64,000 nt of DNA, from positions 1 through 64,000 of the forward strand of contig JAJDCZ010000052.1 in NCBI GenBank assembly GCA_029260555.1. Direction: 5' to 3'. Source of the DNA: Phycisphaerales bacterium. GTDB taxonomy: Bacteria > Planctomycetota > Phycisphaerae > Phycisphaerales > UBA1924. Within the stretch, counting starts at the first letter, position 1, and each line of letters begins with the position of its first letter. A program made the translations under genes and the position numbers. Under the pieces are notes generated by a model that saw only the letters and a list, made by a program, of their open reading frames with translations, was not told the origin of the DNA and searched no databases. Positions 34,733-42,981 of this stretch are shown here, piece after piece.

Positions 34733-37255
34733 CTACAAGCCCCCGGCTTCGGCACTCTTGCCTGCTGTTCCTGTCTGTCCGCTCTGACGAATCTGTGCAA
34801 GTCTTGCTTTGGACTGAATCCACCGCTCCCAGTCATCACGCCCCATGGGCAGGTCTGGATCATTCCAGACACTATCGGGCAGTTTTTTGTGAAATCGGCT
34901 GGCTCGTTCGTTGGCGGTCATGGCCCGCTTAATATCACCCAGTTCCAGATACGATGCCACGATCTGACTCATAGCAACGAGTGAAGCTGGGTCTTGGGGA
35001 TATCGCTGACGAGCAGCATCGTAATACTGTATTGCGGTTTGATAGTCACCCAGATCAAATGATGTATCACCCAGATAGAACAGGCTGTTGCGTTGGGCCA
35101 GATTTTCAAGTGCCGTGAGGTATGCTCCCTGGCGTTTATTCAAAAGCCGACTGGCGTGTTCATACGAAGTGCGAGCTTCCTTGAGATGTTCAACTCGCAG
35201 GTCGATGAGTTTGCGTTTTTGAACTTCGGGCATGGCACCACGCACGGTGATGGCGATCTGCTCTGCTTCAAGCCGAAGCGCATCTGCAAGACGAAAGCTG
35301 ATCAGGCTCTCGTATTTTTCATCCGTGCCACGGTCAAGGGCTTCACGCAGTCTGGCAATCGCTTCGGGATAGCGCTGATTGACATAGTAGTAATACCCAA
35401 GCACGCGCAGTGCTTCAGGAAACTGCTCAGCATCCGGGCCTGCGATGCCTCCCAGTGTGCCACTGACCACGCCTCGCAAAAGCCTTTCTGCTTCAGGGTC
35501 ATTGGCTGGGTCTTCATCAAGCAGATAGGTCTGGGCCAAAGGCACATAGCTGCTGTCACGCCAGATCCCCACGCCGGTGCTTGCTTGAATCAGCTGCTTG
35601 TACTGCTGAGCTGCCAGGTCGTAATCCCCCCGCGCCTGATACACCTGACCAAGCTGAAATATCGCCTGAGGCCTGCGCGGATCATTGGGAAGTCCATCGA
35701 CAAACTCGCGGTATGTTTCAACAGCTTCATCGCGGAAACCACCTCGATCAAAGCTGTCTGCGCTCATCCATAGCGAGTCGGCATACTTATTGTCGCTGTC
35801 CATGACTGCTGACAACGCATGAAGTTTAAAATAGTTACCCGCACGGTTGTAGTTCAGGGTGGCGACTTCTCTGGTCGCAGCATCCAGGAGTGAAAGCTCG
35901 ATCACGCCTCGGCTTGATTCTTCATCACCTGAGACTCCCACTGCATCATCAGCAAGGCGACGGTGAGCCTGAGCCATGGCCAGGAGCAAGGGTGCAGGCA
36001 CGCGATCCAGATCCGAGTTGTACAGCTCTATGCCCAGCTCGGCAAACGCCTTGGCTCTTTGAACATCACCCGCGCCAAACCTGTCCTCAAAGCGATCCTG
36101 CAGTTTCTGCGTGACCAGTTTGATCTCGGCGGGTCTGGTTTCTGAATCTGGTTTCAAATCGTTCACGACCCTGGTCAGCGTTTCATAGGCTTCGTCATGC
36201 TCGGCCATGGTTGCCTGGACATCACTCAGGCCGACCCGTGCTCTGGCAGCAGCCTTGATGTCGTCAAACTGCTCAATGACCCGCAAATAGATCGACCGTG
36301 CTTCTTCAGGACGACCTGCCCGTGCGATCACATCACCAAGAGCCACGCCGATCTTTGCCTGAATGGGATCAAGCCCCGAGACCAATGTCTGGGCTTGCGT
36401 CAGATTGCGCTCTGACTGCTCCAGATCACCGGTTTTGAGATATGCCTGGCCCAGCAGCATGTACAACTCGCCGAGGTTTTCAACGCCTGTATCTGCGAGT
36501 CTTGCGATTGTGTGCAGCAGTTGATCTATCGCTTCCTGATCAAAACCCTGGCTCAGGCGAACTTCGTTCTGCCTGGCAACCACCCAGACCCGCTCGCTCC
36601 TGGGAAGCTCTGATTCATCGAGCATCTGCGCCAAAATGCTCAGCACTTTGTCATAATCTGGATTGGGTTGATCCAGAAGCGATTCGACGATCTGATGTTC
36701 GAGCGCAATTCTTTGCTTTTGATCCTCATCTGGCAGTCTCTGCACTCTTTCCAGAGCCTTTTTATCATCACCAAGAGCCAGATAAGTCTGCGAAAGATAC
36801 CCCTCGTCACGAGGCTCAAGCGTGGCGCCCAGTCTCTCAGCCTTGTTGTAGTTGCGAACAATCTGCTCGTGATTGGCCTTGACGGATAGATCCTGATCCT
36901 TTTGTGATTGATATAATGACCTGGCAAGCAAAAGGTTATAGCGAGATTGCAGCCGATCCGGCACGCCATCTCTGGCGACAAAGGGCCGAACCTGATCGTT
37001 GATGTAATCAAGCCCTTCCTTGTATTGTTGATGATCAATCAATGACTGGGCATGATCCAGCATCCCCACCACATCCTGCTTGGGCTTGGTCGCGATCAGC
37101 ATCATGAATCCTGACACGAGCAGGATGCCAGCACCCAGAAACAAAGGCACCTGCCAAAGCTCCTTCCAGCTGCTGCGCTCAGACTGCTCAGCAGTGCTGG
37201 ACTGATCAGTACCCTGGGCTGATTCGTTCTCTGGTTTTTTGCCTTCCTTGCCCAT
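34733..37255 (-). CDS. Large TPR-repeat membrane protein
   Basis: 840 residues. A cytoplasmic acidic/Ser-rich N terminus, one membrane helix (about 37-57, LFLGAGILLVSGFMMLIA), then a long extracytoplasmic array of TPR-like repeats, for example LGELYMLLGQAYLKTGDLEQ, RPQAIFQLGQVYQARGDYDL and NSLFYLGDTSFDLGDYQTAI. No enzyme motif. Start chosen at 37255 (MGKEGKKPENES) because GGAG precedes it by 6 bases; the upstream ATG-like extension is short. It heads the motility transcript, 44 bp before flgN-like gene. A role in secretion or envelope assembly is possible, but only position suggests motility. Confidence 0.8.
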   Translation of the reverse strand: MGKEGKKPENESAQGTDQSSTAEQSERSSWKELWQVPLFLGAGILLVSGFMMLIATKPKQDVVGMLDHAQSLIDHQQYKEGLDYINDQVRPFVARDGVPDRLQSRYNLLLARSLYQSQKDQDLSVKANHEQIVRNYNKAERLGATLEPRDEGYLSQTYLALGDDKKALERVQRLPDEDQKQRIALEHQIVESLLDQPNPDYDKVLSILAQMLDESELPRSERVWVVARQNEVRLSQGFDQEAIDQLLHTIARLADTGVENLGELYMLLGQAYLKTGDLEQSERNLTQAQTLVSGLDPIQAKIGVALGDVIARAGRPEEARSIYLRVIEQFDDIKAAARARVGLSDVQATMAEHDEAYETLTRVVNDLKPDSETRPAEIKLVTQKLQDRFEDRFGAGDVQRAKAFAELGIELYNSDLDRVPAPLLLAMAQAHRRLADDAVGVSGDEESSRGVIELSLLDAATREVATLNYNRAGNYFKLHALSAVMDSDNKYADSLWMSADSFDRGGFRDEAVETYREFVDGLPNDPRRPQAIFQLGQVYQARGDYDLAAQQYKQLIQASTGVGIWRDSSYVPLAQTYLLDEDPANDPEAERLLRGVVSGTLGGIAGPDAEQFPEALRVLGYYYYVNQRYPEAIARLREALDRGTDEKYESLISFRLADALRLEAEQIAITVRGAMPEVQKRKLIDLRVEHLKEARTSYEHASRLLNKRQGAYLTALENLAQRNSLFYLGDTSFDLGDYQTAIQYYDAARQRYPQDPASLVAMSQIVASYLELGDIKRAMTANERASRFHKKLPDSVWNDPDLPMGRDDWERWIQSKARLAQIRQSGQTGTAGKSAEAGGL

Positions 37256-37590
37256 GCGCGGCTCCGCCACAACACCCGCTGCTGCGCACAGTGTCACACT
37301 GAACTCCAACAGAGGCTCAGGAGACCTATCGGATCAACCACGCACCACACTGCAACGAACACCCACCCCTCACACTCCTTCCCATCCCCGTTCTCAGAAT
37401 AAAGCTTCTGAAACCTAACACGACCCAGACCTGACAAGATGTGCTGCTCACGAGCTGAAGCCGTGAAGGAGCGATCAGATTTCTTACGATCCGCGACTGT
37501 GAGGGCGTGTTGTTTTGGGCTGATCTCGAAGACCGCTCCCTCACGGTCGCGGCTCGTTAAAGAGTCTGAATGCACTCTTATGGTCGCGGC
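37256..37590. other. Non-coding stretch containing dispersed palindromic elements
   Basis: 335 bp without a convincing gene. The two open frames that reach ATG here are translations of repeat arms (TSRDREGAV is characteristic). The stretch is mainly the repeat listed at 37451-37594, plus about 130 bp next to the TPR gene start where its promoter should lie; no clear promoter is seen. Confidence 0.5.
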
Positions 37591-37594
37591 TCAA
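37451..37594. repeat. Dispersed palindromic element, nested copy B
   Basis: Two left arms (37451-37476, degenerate, and 37488-37509) face two right arms: GACCGCTCCCTCACGGTCGC... at 37531-37558, near perfect, and a short one ending GGTCGCGGCTC at 37575-37594. It looks like one element inserted into or duplicated within another. It lies between the RDD protein gene and the TPR gene. Confidence 0.7.
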
Positions 37595-39387
37595 TCAGAA
37601 GATGGTTTGACGCTTTGGAGCACAATTGTGCGTCCCAGCACATCGCCCATGTGCCTGCCTCCGACATCAGACATGCCCAGAATCGCAAGCGGTGGCACAA
37701 ACCAGCGCACCGCATTGCGAACTGCCGCCCCTCGGAACCCCGCGCCCTTGATCACCTCAAACACTGGCGCTGACTCACCTGAAGCTGATCTTTCACTGAG
37801 CAAGGCATTGTCAATCTCAGCATCCACACGGGCTTTGGCTTCATCGCTGCCTGGGACAAGCCTGCAAACAACACAGCCTGTCAAAAGTTTGCCAATCGAA
37901 GCACCAAAGAGCCCTTCGAAAAGCGCACTATGTCCAAAGCCTACCGCCATGATGGTCAAAATCGCTGATGGATTGCTGGCCTGACCTGTAAACCAGGACC
38001 AGGGTGCAAGCATCTGCATCACAGGCTCCCCTGTTGCCAGAGAAAAGACCATAAGCCCGGGGGCGATATCAATCAGCCCGGCAAACAGGCGGGAAAGTCC
38101 AAAGGCTGGTGCATATATATCGGAAACGACAACGCGAGCGGTGCGGTCGCCAGGTTTGATCATGAACAGGATCAACATGGCCATCATCGTGACGAGAATA
38201 ATGCCAAGCAGGCGTGCATCGTCAGTTGTCACCGGCGAGGTGCCTTTGACTTTGCCTGAGTAAAGGGTCATGCCCGTGCCTGTGGAGACTTCCATGATTT
38301 CGAGCGTGCGCATGGCTGAGGGTTTGGCCTGTTCAGGCTCCAGAACAGACAGGGCGACAACTCGACCGACATCATTTAAAGGTGCCGTTGCGATCAACAC
38401 GCGCTGTTTGCCAGCTTCTGCGCCAGGAATATCTGTCAATACGATCGACTTTGTATCTTGAAACAGCCAGAGCTGAGCTTTTGCTGTTGTTGCATTGCTG
38501 TCCTGCTCAAGCCTGACGCCCACAATGTTGCCAGATGCACTGATCAGGGCTCGATCGTTTGCACTGTTGAGCCATGACGCATCCAGCCCCGGCGGAGTTA
38601 TGAAGTTCCACGCCCAGATGGAATCACTCTCTGCTGATCGACCAGACCATGCTTGCACATTTGAGTCGCCTTCAGACGCACCCAGCAGAAGCAGGCCTTG
38701 ATCGTCTGTCAAAAGCGTGATGAGACTCAGATCCGGGATGGTTTTGGGCAAAGACTCGACCTGCCAGACGCCATCAGTTGAGAGTGTTGCAAGAACGAGC
38801 CTGGAATCTTGTCTCAAGAGTGCTACGGGGCCTTGCGCTGTTGCTGAGAAGCCTGCGATGTGCCCTTTTGCGTTCAGTTTTGGTAGTGAATCAAGTCTTT
38901 TTGCAGGTTCGTACAGCCAGATGCCGCCTTGCATGTGGGTTGCTGCTCGCATGGTCAGGATCGTGTGACCAGTTGCACGATCTGGCGCATCGCTGTTGGC
39001 TAGATTGGCCTGGTTGTCAAACAAAAGGTAGACCCGGTCGCCCCAAGCACCGATCCACTCTGGTTCTTCGTAGAGCCTTGTGACCATGCGGATGGAACCG
39101 GACTCCGCGCCGCTCTGGATCGATCCATCGGGGCCAATCCTTGGCGGGAAATGAATCAATGCATACTCAGGAAGAATCCCGGTTTGCCTGGCAGCATCCG
39201 AATCGGGCAGCGGCTCTGCAGGCGTGTGCATGGGCACAACCATCCAGGCATGTCCCAGCGAACTTCCAGCACCAGCGATGACGCGCTGATCTGCATTTGA
39301 GGATGCACTCCAGAGTAAAACAATGGCCATTGCTGCGAGCGTGATGCACCAGATGTTGCATTGAGATCGGTTTTGTGCACGGCTCAT
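37591..39387 (-). CDS. Exported beta-propeller-like protein with RDD membrane domain
   Basis: 598 residues. Signal peptide (about 15-33, ITLAAMAIVLLWSASSNA), a large extracytoplasmic region (35-385) of short beta strands ending in Ala/Leu/Ser patterns (GGIWLYEPAKR, GVWQVESLPKT, KAQLWLFQDTK) that looks like a beta-propeller, a membrane helix (LLGIILVTMMAMLILFMI), and an RDD-type membrane domain (FGLSRLFAGLIDIAPGLMVF, ALFEGLFGASIGKLLTGCVV, GGRHMGDVLGRTIVL). Function unknown. It is followed upstream by a lipoprotein gene with a 4-bp overlap. Confidence 0.7.
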   Translation of the reverse strand: MSRAQNRSQCNIWCITLAAMAIVLLWSASSNADQRVIAGAGSSLGHAWMVVPMHTPAEPLPDSDAARQTGILPEYALIHFPPRIGPDGSIQSGAESGSIRMVTRLYEEPEWIGAWGDRVYLLFDNQANLANSDAPDRATGHTILTMRAATHMQGGIWLYEPAKRLDSLPKLNAKGHIAGFSATAQGPVALLRQDSRLVLATLSTDGVWQVESLPKTIPDLSLITLLTDDQGLLLLGASEGDSNVQAWSGRSAESDSIWAWNFITPPGLDASWLNSANDRALISASGNIVGVRLEQDSNATTAKAQLWLFQDTKSIVLTDIPGAEAGKQRVLIATAPLNDVGRVVALSVLEPEQAKPSAMRTLEIMEVSTGTGMTLYSGKVKGTSPVTTDDARLLGIILVTMMAMLILFMIKPGDRTARVVVSDIYAPAFGLSRLFAGLIDIAPGLMVFSLATGEPVMQMLAPWSWFTGQASNPSAILTIMAVGFGHSALFEGLFGASIGKLLTGCVVCRLVPGSDEAKARVDAEIDNALLSERSASGESAPVFEVIKGAGFRGAAVRNAVRWFVPPLAILGMSDVGGRHMGDVLGRTIVLQSVKPSSD

Positions 39388-40256
39388 TGGAGTTCGTCCA
39401 GCATGTGTACAACTTTGACCCGATAGGCGCGGCGAAGTGCATCAAAGTCAAAGGCTCGTTTGTTGATGGGTCTGATCTCGGTGCCATGGAGGCGAAGACG
39501 GATCTCTGCTTCTTGATCAGGGACGGTTACTTCGATGCGATTGGGGACTCTGGGCGAGATGTCGCCGCTGCCTTTGATGGGCACATTTCCATAGCCAAAT
39601 AGTTCAGACTGTGAGAGCACTGCTCCGGATTCATCGAGCAGGGCAACGCGACTGGGTTCCAGGCGTGCGGGATCGAGTACGAGTCTGCGATAACCTCGGG
39701 GGGTGGGGAGATCGAGCTGGATTTGCTGGTCTTTGGTCCAGATGGGGCCTTGGATATTTGCGGGTGCTTTGTCGGGTATGCGGGTTACGCCCAGCAGTTG
39801 TATCAAGTCACGGGGATGGACCGGGCCGATGGAGTACTCGCTGATCAGTTCATCGTGGCGACCGATCCATGCTTCAGAATTCTCGTAGAGATCGATCCAG
39901 AAGAACGCCTGAGCATTACAACCAAGATAGAAATAGGTATCGCCCAGCTTGCCGATGCGGACAGCGATGCGATCCGGAGCAGCGTATTGAAGATGCCCTT
40001 CACCTTGATCGCGACGGCGTTTGCCATCTTCATCAATATAACCAAAGCCGACCTCGGTGCGTGCCCAGAGTGAGGGCAGATGGTCAGCACGAGCGTTGAT
40101 TACCTGGGCGATGTGGGCATAACTTGGCAGATCGCCCATGCTGGGTGTTTTTATTGTGGGCGTTGTGCTGCAGCCACCAAGCACGATGGTAAAGAACAGT
40201 AATAAAGTGCAGAATCCTGCAGTGGTTTGATGGCTGAGTCGATTGAACGCGCTCAT
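39384..40256 (-). CDS. Conserved lipoprotein (LolA/LolB-like fold possible)
   Basis: 290 residues. Lipoprotein signal with lipobox LGGC (Cys at about residue 29 when started at MSAFNRLSHQ), then beta-rich domain: LWARTEVGFGYIDEDGKRRR, GHLQYAAPDRIAVRIGKLGD, FWIDLYENSEAWIGRHDEL and GYRRLVLDPARLEPSRVALL. This resembles outer-membrane lipoprotein carriers with a half-barrel, but the assignment is tentative. Starting at 40256 gives a good signal peptide; an upstream GTG at 40295 would add 13 residues. It overlaps the RDD gene stop by 4 bp, so they probably act together. Confidence 0.65.
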   Translation of the reverse strand: MSAFNRLSHQTTAGFCTLLLFFTIVLGGCSTTPTIKTPSMGDLPSYAHIAQVINARADHLPSLWARTEVGFGYIDEDGKRRRDQGEGHLQYAAPDRIAVRIGKLGDTYFYLGCNAQAFFWIDLYENSEAWIGRHDELISEYSIGPVHPRDLIQLLGVTRIPDKAPANIQGPIWTKDQQIQLDLPTPRGYRRLVLDPARLEPSRVALLDESGAVLSQSELFGYGNVPIKGSGDISPRVPNRIEVTVPDQEAEIRLRLHGTEIRPINKRAFDFDALRRAYRVKVVHMLDELQ

Positions 40257-40291
40257 GGTTGCGGCTTGTTGAGTTACGAGAGGGAATCTGA

Positions 40292-40828
40292 TCACGAGCT
40301 GGTCTCGGCATCATCGTCGATATCGCCCAGCACCTGTCCCAATTGTTCGATGACATCTTCGATGGCGGTTTCATCCATCTGGGGATCAACCACTTCGTGC
40401 ACGATCTGGGCGTTGGCACCTCGCTCGCGCACGGTCATGCCTTTGGAGTTGGCATCGAGCACCACGAGCACGCGCTTTCTGATCAGAATCAGGCTCAGGA
40501 CATACCGAAGCACGACACCTTTGTGGTCGGTTGCTTCACTGAGCTGGGCAAAGAGATCTCGAAGTGATGAACGATCGATCGTCAGGCCTTTCTTTTGGCC
40601 AGGTTCGGGCACGATGGCTTTCCAATGTCCCACGAGGCGAACGCCTTGTTCTAATGCTTGCCCCTGATCCCAGCAATCGGGCAGATAATCGCGCCGTTCG
40701 AGGTTGCCATCCTCTGGCAACTCAATGAGAGCGGTGATGACCTGATCGCCAGGCAAGAGTGGTTTGTTGCTGACGGCACAGACCCGGCTGGACTGACCGA
40801 TGTGATAATTTGCAGATCCGATACTCAT
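40292..40828 (-). CDS. Conserved hypothetical protein with Cys-x-x-Ser zinc-like start
   Basis: 178 residues. N terminus SRVCAVSNKPLLPGDQVITA and then LERRDYLPDCWDQGQ look like a metal-binding knuckle with few Cys, as in a family of short planctomycete proteins. The rest is helical and acidic at the C terminus (EDVIEQLGQVLGDIDDDAE). No function is known to me. The stop overlaps the upstream GTG of the lipoprotein frame, so the two genes may share a transcript. Confidence 0.6.
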   Translation of the reverse strand: MSIGSANYHIGQSSRVCAVSNKPLLPGDQVITALIELPEDGNLERRDYLPDCWDQGQALEQGVRLVGHWKAIVPEPGQKKGLTIDRSSLRDLFAQLSEATDHKGVVLRYVLSLILIRKRVLVVLDANSKGMTVRERGANAQIVHEVVDPQMDETAIEDVIEQLGQVLGDIDDDAETSS

Positions 40829-40907
40829 TGCAAGAGTGTAGCTTGCAAGGCCTGGGATGGGCTACAGCATGAAACATGCTGCGTTGGGAAGTGGAGGGAG
40901 GGAGTGA

Positions 40908-40921
40908 GGGGGGGAGTGGGG
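40908..40921 (+). repeat. G-tract in short intergenic stretch
   Basis: Seven G (40908-40914), AGT and a run of four G, within a G/A-rich stretch from about 40890 between the gene ending at 40922 and the gene starting at 40828. Same type as the tracts in coding genes. Confidence 0.6.
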
Positions 40922-41182
40922 TTATTTGCAGGAGAGTTCAAAGAATCGTTTGCTGGATCCCCCTTCGCCGACGCGGAAGCGGATTGATTTGCCACACTTT
41001 GGGCATTGAGCCATGTAGGCTGTGCCTGCGGGGTTGCGGTAGACACGCTGATAGGCATTGGCACAGCGGAACCAGACCTGCAAGAAGGGTCTGGGGGCTG
41101 ATGGCGGGATTGATGGATTTGCCGTTCCAAAGGAGCCTGGCACAATATTTAGCGGGACTCGATGCTCAACAGACATGGGCAT
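40922..41182 (-). CDS. Small zinc-ribbon-like protein
   Basis: 86 residues. The C-terminal half, FLQVWFRCANAYQRVYRNPA followed by GTAYMAQCPKCGKSIRFRVG and a terminal FFELSCK, has four Cys arranged like a single treble-clef or ribbon (C..., CPKC, C). The open frame runs to 41527, but its 5' part overlaps the divergent lpxI gene and is rejected; ATG at 41180-41182 (MPMSVEHRV) or the next at 41176 is more likely. Function unknown. It is one of several small planctomycete-type proteins in this stretch. Confidence 0.6.
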   Translation of the reverse strand: MPMSVEHRVPLNIVPGSFGTANPSIPPSAPRPFLQVWFRCANAYQRVYRNPAGTAYMAQCPKCGKSIRFRVGEGGSSKRFFELSCK

Positions 41183-41280
41183 TGCATCGGCCAATGACCC
41201 CGTTGAGCTTGTGCAGAGGATACTGTGTTTTGGGCAGGAAACGGTGTTTTTTGAGAGCGAGGCGAGGGTGAGAGTGTGCT

Positions 41281-41293
41281 GGGGGGGCGGGGG
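41281..41293 (+). repeat. G-tract pair in divergent intergenic region
   Basis: Seven G (41281-41287), C, then five G (41289-41293), upstream of lpxI and downstream of the zinc-ribbon gene start on the opposite strand. Could affect either promoter. Confidence 0.6.
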
Positions 41294-41350
41294 TAAGTTA
41301 GTAATAACTACCATGAATTCAACGGGTTGTGTGCAATGAGGCAGGTGGGT

Positions 41351-41359
41351 TGATATGAT
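41351..41359 (+). promoter_or_regulatory. Possible extended -10 promoter for lpxI
   Basis: TGATATGAT gives an extended -10 (TGnTATGAT). No fitting -35 was found, as is usual for this promoter class. Transcription would start near 41366, about 70 bases before the lpxI ATG. Confidence 0.35.
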
Positions 41360-41438
41360 AGGATTGGTCAGAATCCGGTTCAGATGCCGATGACTCGATT
41401 GCCGATTTGATACTCGTACCCAGGAGCCCAATGGGTCC

Positions 41439-42323
41439 ATGCCTGCCCCATTGACTATTCTGCCCGATCCACCTGAGCCACCTGCTGGGATCGGTTTGAT
41501 TGCGGGGGGAGGTCGGTTGCCGATCATTGTGGCGGAGGGTCTTCGCAGACAGGGGCATCCGGTGCATGGGTTGGGGCTGGCGCATCAGTATGACCCGGAA
41601 CTTGTGGGGCTGTGCCATTCATTTCATGTGGTTGGCTTGCTTCGGATCAAGAGCTGGGCAAGGGTTCTTACCCGCGAGGGCGTGCATCATGCGATCATGG
41701 TGGGCAGGGTTGACAAGGCAGCCATCATGCATGATCCCCTGCGCATGCTTCGCAACATACCGGATCTAACGACGGCGTGGCACTGGATTACACATCTCAA
41801 GCATGACCGCCGATCACATGCGGTGCTTGCAGCGGTGGCGGATTTTCTGGGAGAGTCAGGCGTGCAACTTATCGACTCAACTGTTTCCATTCCCGAGCAA
41901 TTGGCTACTGCGGGTGTCATGACCCAGCGGCCGCCGGACAAGGACTATCTTGCTGATGTCCGGTTTGTGTGGCCGATGCTGGTGGAGATTCTCAAGCTTG
42001 ATATCGGACAGGCGATTGCGGTTCGTGAGCGAGATGTGATCGCTGTGGAAGCGGTCGAAGGGACAGACCGCATGATTCATCGTGTGGGATCTTTGTGTAA
42101 AGCCAAGGGATGGACACTTTGCAAGGGCGCCCGCGTAGGGCATGATCGTCGGTCTGATGTTCCCACTGTTGGCATCGACACCATCAAGAATCTTCATTCC
42201 AATGGCGGGCGTTGCCTGGCGCTGGCTGCGGGAGATGTGATTATGGTCGATAAACAAAAGATGATCGAGCTGGCGGATCGAATGGGCATTTCCATCATCG
42301 GAGTCCCCGTGGGTGATGCCTGA
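41439..42323 (+). CDS. lpxI: UDP-2,3-diacylglucosamine pyrophosphatase LpxI (DUF1009)
   Basis: Hydrolyses UDP-2,3-diacylglucosamine to lipid X and UMP in lipid A synthesis, an alternative to LpxH. 294 residues with GIGLIAGGGRLPIIVAEGLR at the N terminus, DKDYLADVRFVWPMLVEILK, AIAVRERDVIAVEAVEGTDR and the catalytic-domain stretch RRSDVPTVGIDTIKNL. Length fits the family. It shows the cell makes lipid A. The stop overlaps the next gene (tlyA-like). Confidence 0.92.
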   Translation: MPAPLTILPDPPEPPAGIGLIAGGGRLPIIVAEGLRRQGHPVHGLGLAHQYDPELVGLCHSFHVVGLLRIKSWARVLTREGVHHAIMVGRVDKAAIMHDPLRMLRNIPDLTTAWHWITHLKHDRRSHAVLAAVADFLGESGVQLIDSTVSIPEQLATAGVMTQRPPDKDYLADVRFVWPMLVEILKLDIGQAIAVRERDVIAVEAVEGTDRMIHRVGSLCKAKGWTLCKGARVGHDRRSDVPTVGIDTIKNLHSNGGRCLALAAGDVIMVDKQKMIELADRMGISIIGVPVGDA

Positions 42324-42981
42324 GAAACCGGCGCACGACTCCAACCCTTACACCCCTGCGCTCCCACTCTCATCTTCAGCTGCTGAATGTCCGTATGTGA
42401 GTCGGGGTGGTCTGAAACTGGCGCATGCATTGAAGGCGTTTGATTTTTCGCCTGAGAATCTGTGCTGTGCTGATCTGGGATGTTCGACGGGCGGGTTTAC
42501 GGATTGTCTCTTGCAGGCGGGTGCTGAATCGGTCATCGCGATTGACACAGCCTATGGGGAACTGGCGTGGAAGCTTCGACAGGATTCGCAAGTTACGGTT
42601 CTGGAACGGACCAATGCTCTGCACGCAGAACCCGGCGAGCATGCGCACAAACTTGATCTGGTTGTACTTGATCTGGGCTGGACACCTCAGAAGCGGGCAC
42701 TTCCTGCAGCATTGAGGTGGGTCAGACCTGAAGGACACATCATCTCGCTGATCAAGCCTCATTATGAGCTGAGCGATGATGAGAAGTCGCTGTTATGCAA
42801 GGGTGTGCTTGAAGATGCAGAAGCTGAGCGAGTTGCGAAAAGGACCATCGAGCATCTGCCTGAGCTGGGTGTACGGGTGATCAATCAGACCAGAAGCCCG
42901 GTGCGTGGGGGGGGCGGTGGGAAGAAGAAGCGAGGCAAAGGCAATGTGGAATGGCTGGTGCTGCTCAGCCCGGGTTTATGA
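42316..42981 (+). CDS. TlyA/FtsJ-like RNA 2'-O-methyltransferase
   Basis: 221 residues. YVSRGGLKLAHAL followed by CADLGCSTGGFTDCLLQAGA (SAM motif I), VIAIDTAYGELAWKLRQDS, and LVVLDLGWTPQKRAL and ISLIKPHYEL (Lys of the K-D-K-type centre) make it a TlyA-type methyltransferase, known to modify rRNA. It lacks the N-terminal S4 domain of TlyA, so it is a catalytic-domain-only version. ATG at 42316 lies inside the end of lpxI. A run of eight G (42907-42914) encodes GGGG near the C terminus. The stop overlaps obg by 6 bp on the other strand. Confidence 0.8.
   Translation: MPEKPAHDSNPYTPALPLSSSAAECPYVSRGGLKLAHALKAFDFSPENLCCADLGCSTGGFTDCLLQAGAESVIAIDTAYGELAWKLRQDSQVTVLERTNALHAEPGEHAHKLDLVVLDLGWTPQKRALPAALRWVRPEGHIISLIKPHYELSDDEKSLLCKGVLEDAEAERVAKRTIEHLPELGVRVINQTRSPVRGGGGGKKKRGKGNVEWLVLLSPGL
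42907..42914 (+). repeat. G8 tract inside tlyA-like gene
   Basis: Eight consecutive G in the 3' part of the methyltransferase gene, giving a Gly run before a Lys-rich tail (GGGKKKRG). Prone to slippage. Confidence 0.7.

Noticed and set aside
37294-37575. Minus frame of 93 residues containing TSRDREGAV
   Set aside because: It is a translation of the palindromic repeat and has no independent ribosome site or domain.
40249-40272. Possible further copy of the palindromic element arm (GGTTGCGGCTTGTT)
   Set aside because: Match is too short and the region overlaps the lipoprotein start.
41183-41527. Long 201-residue minus frame covering the zinc-ribbon gene and beyond
   Set aside because: The 5' part overlaps the divergent lpxI gene and has no domain; only the C-terminal 86 residues look real.
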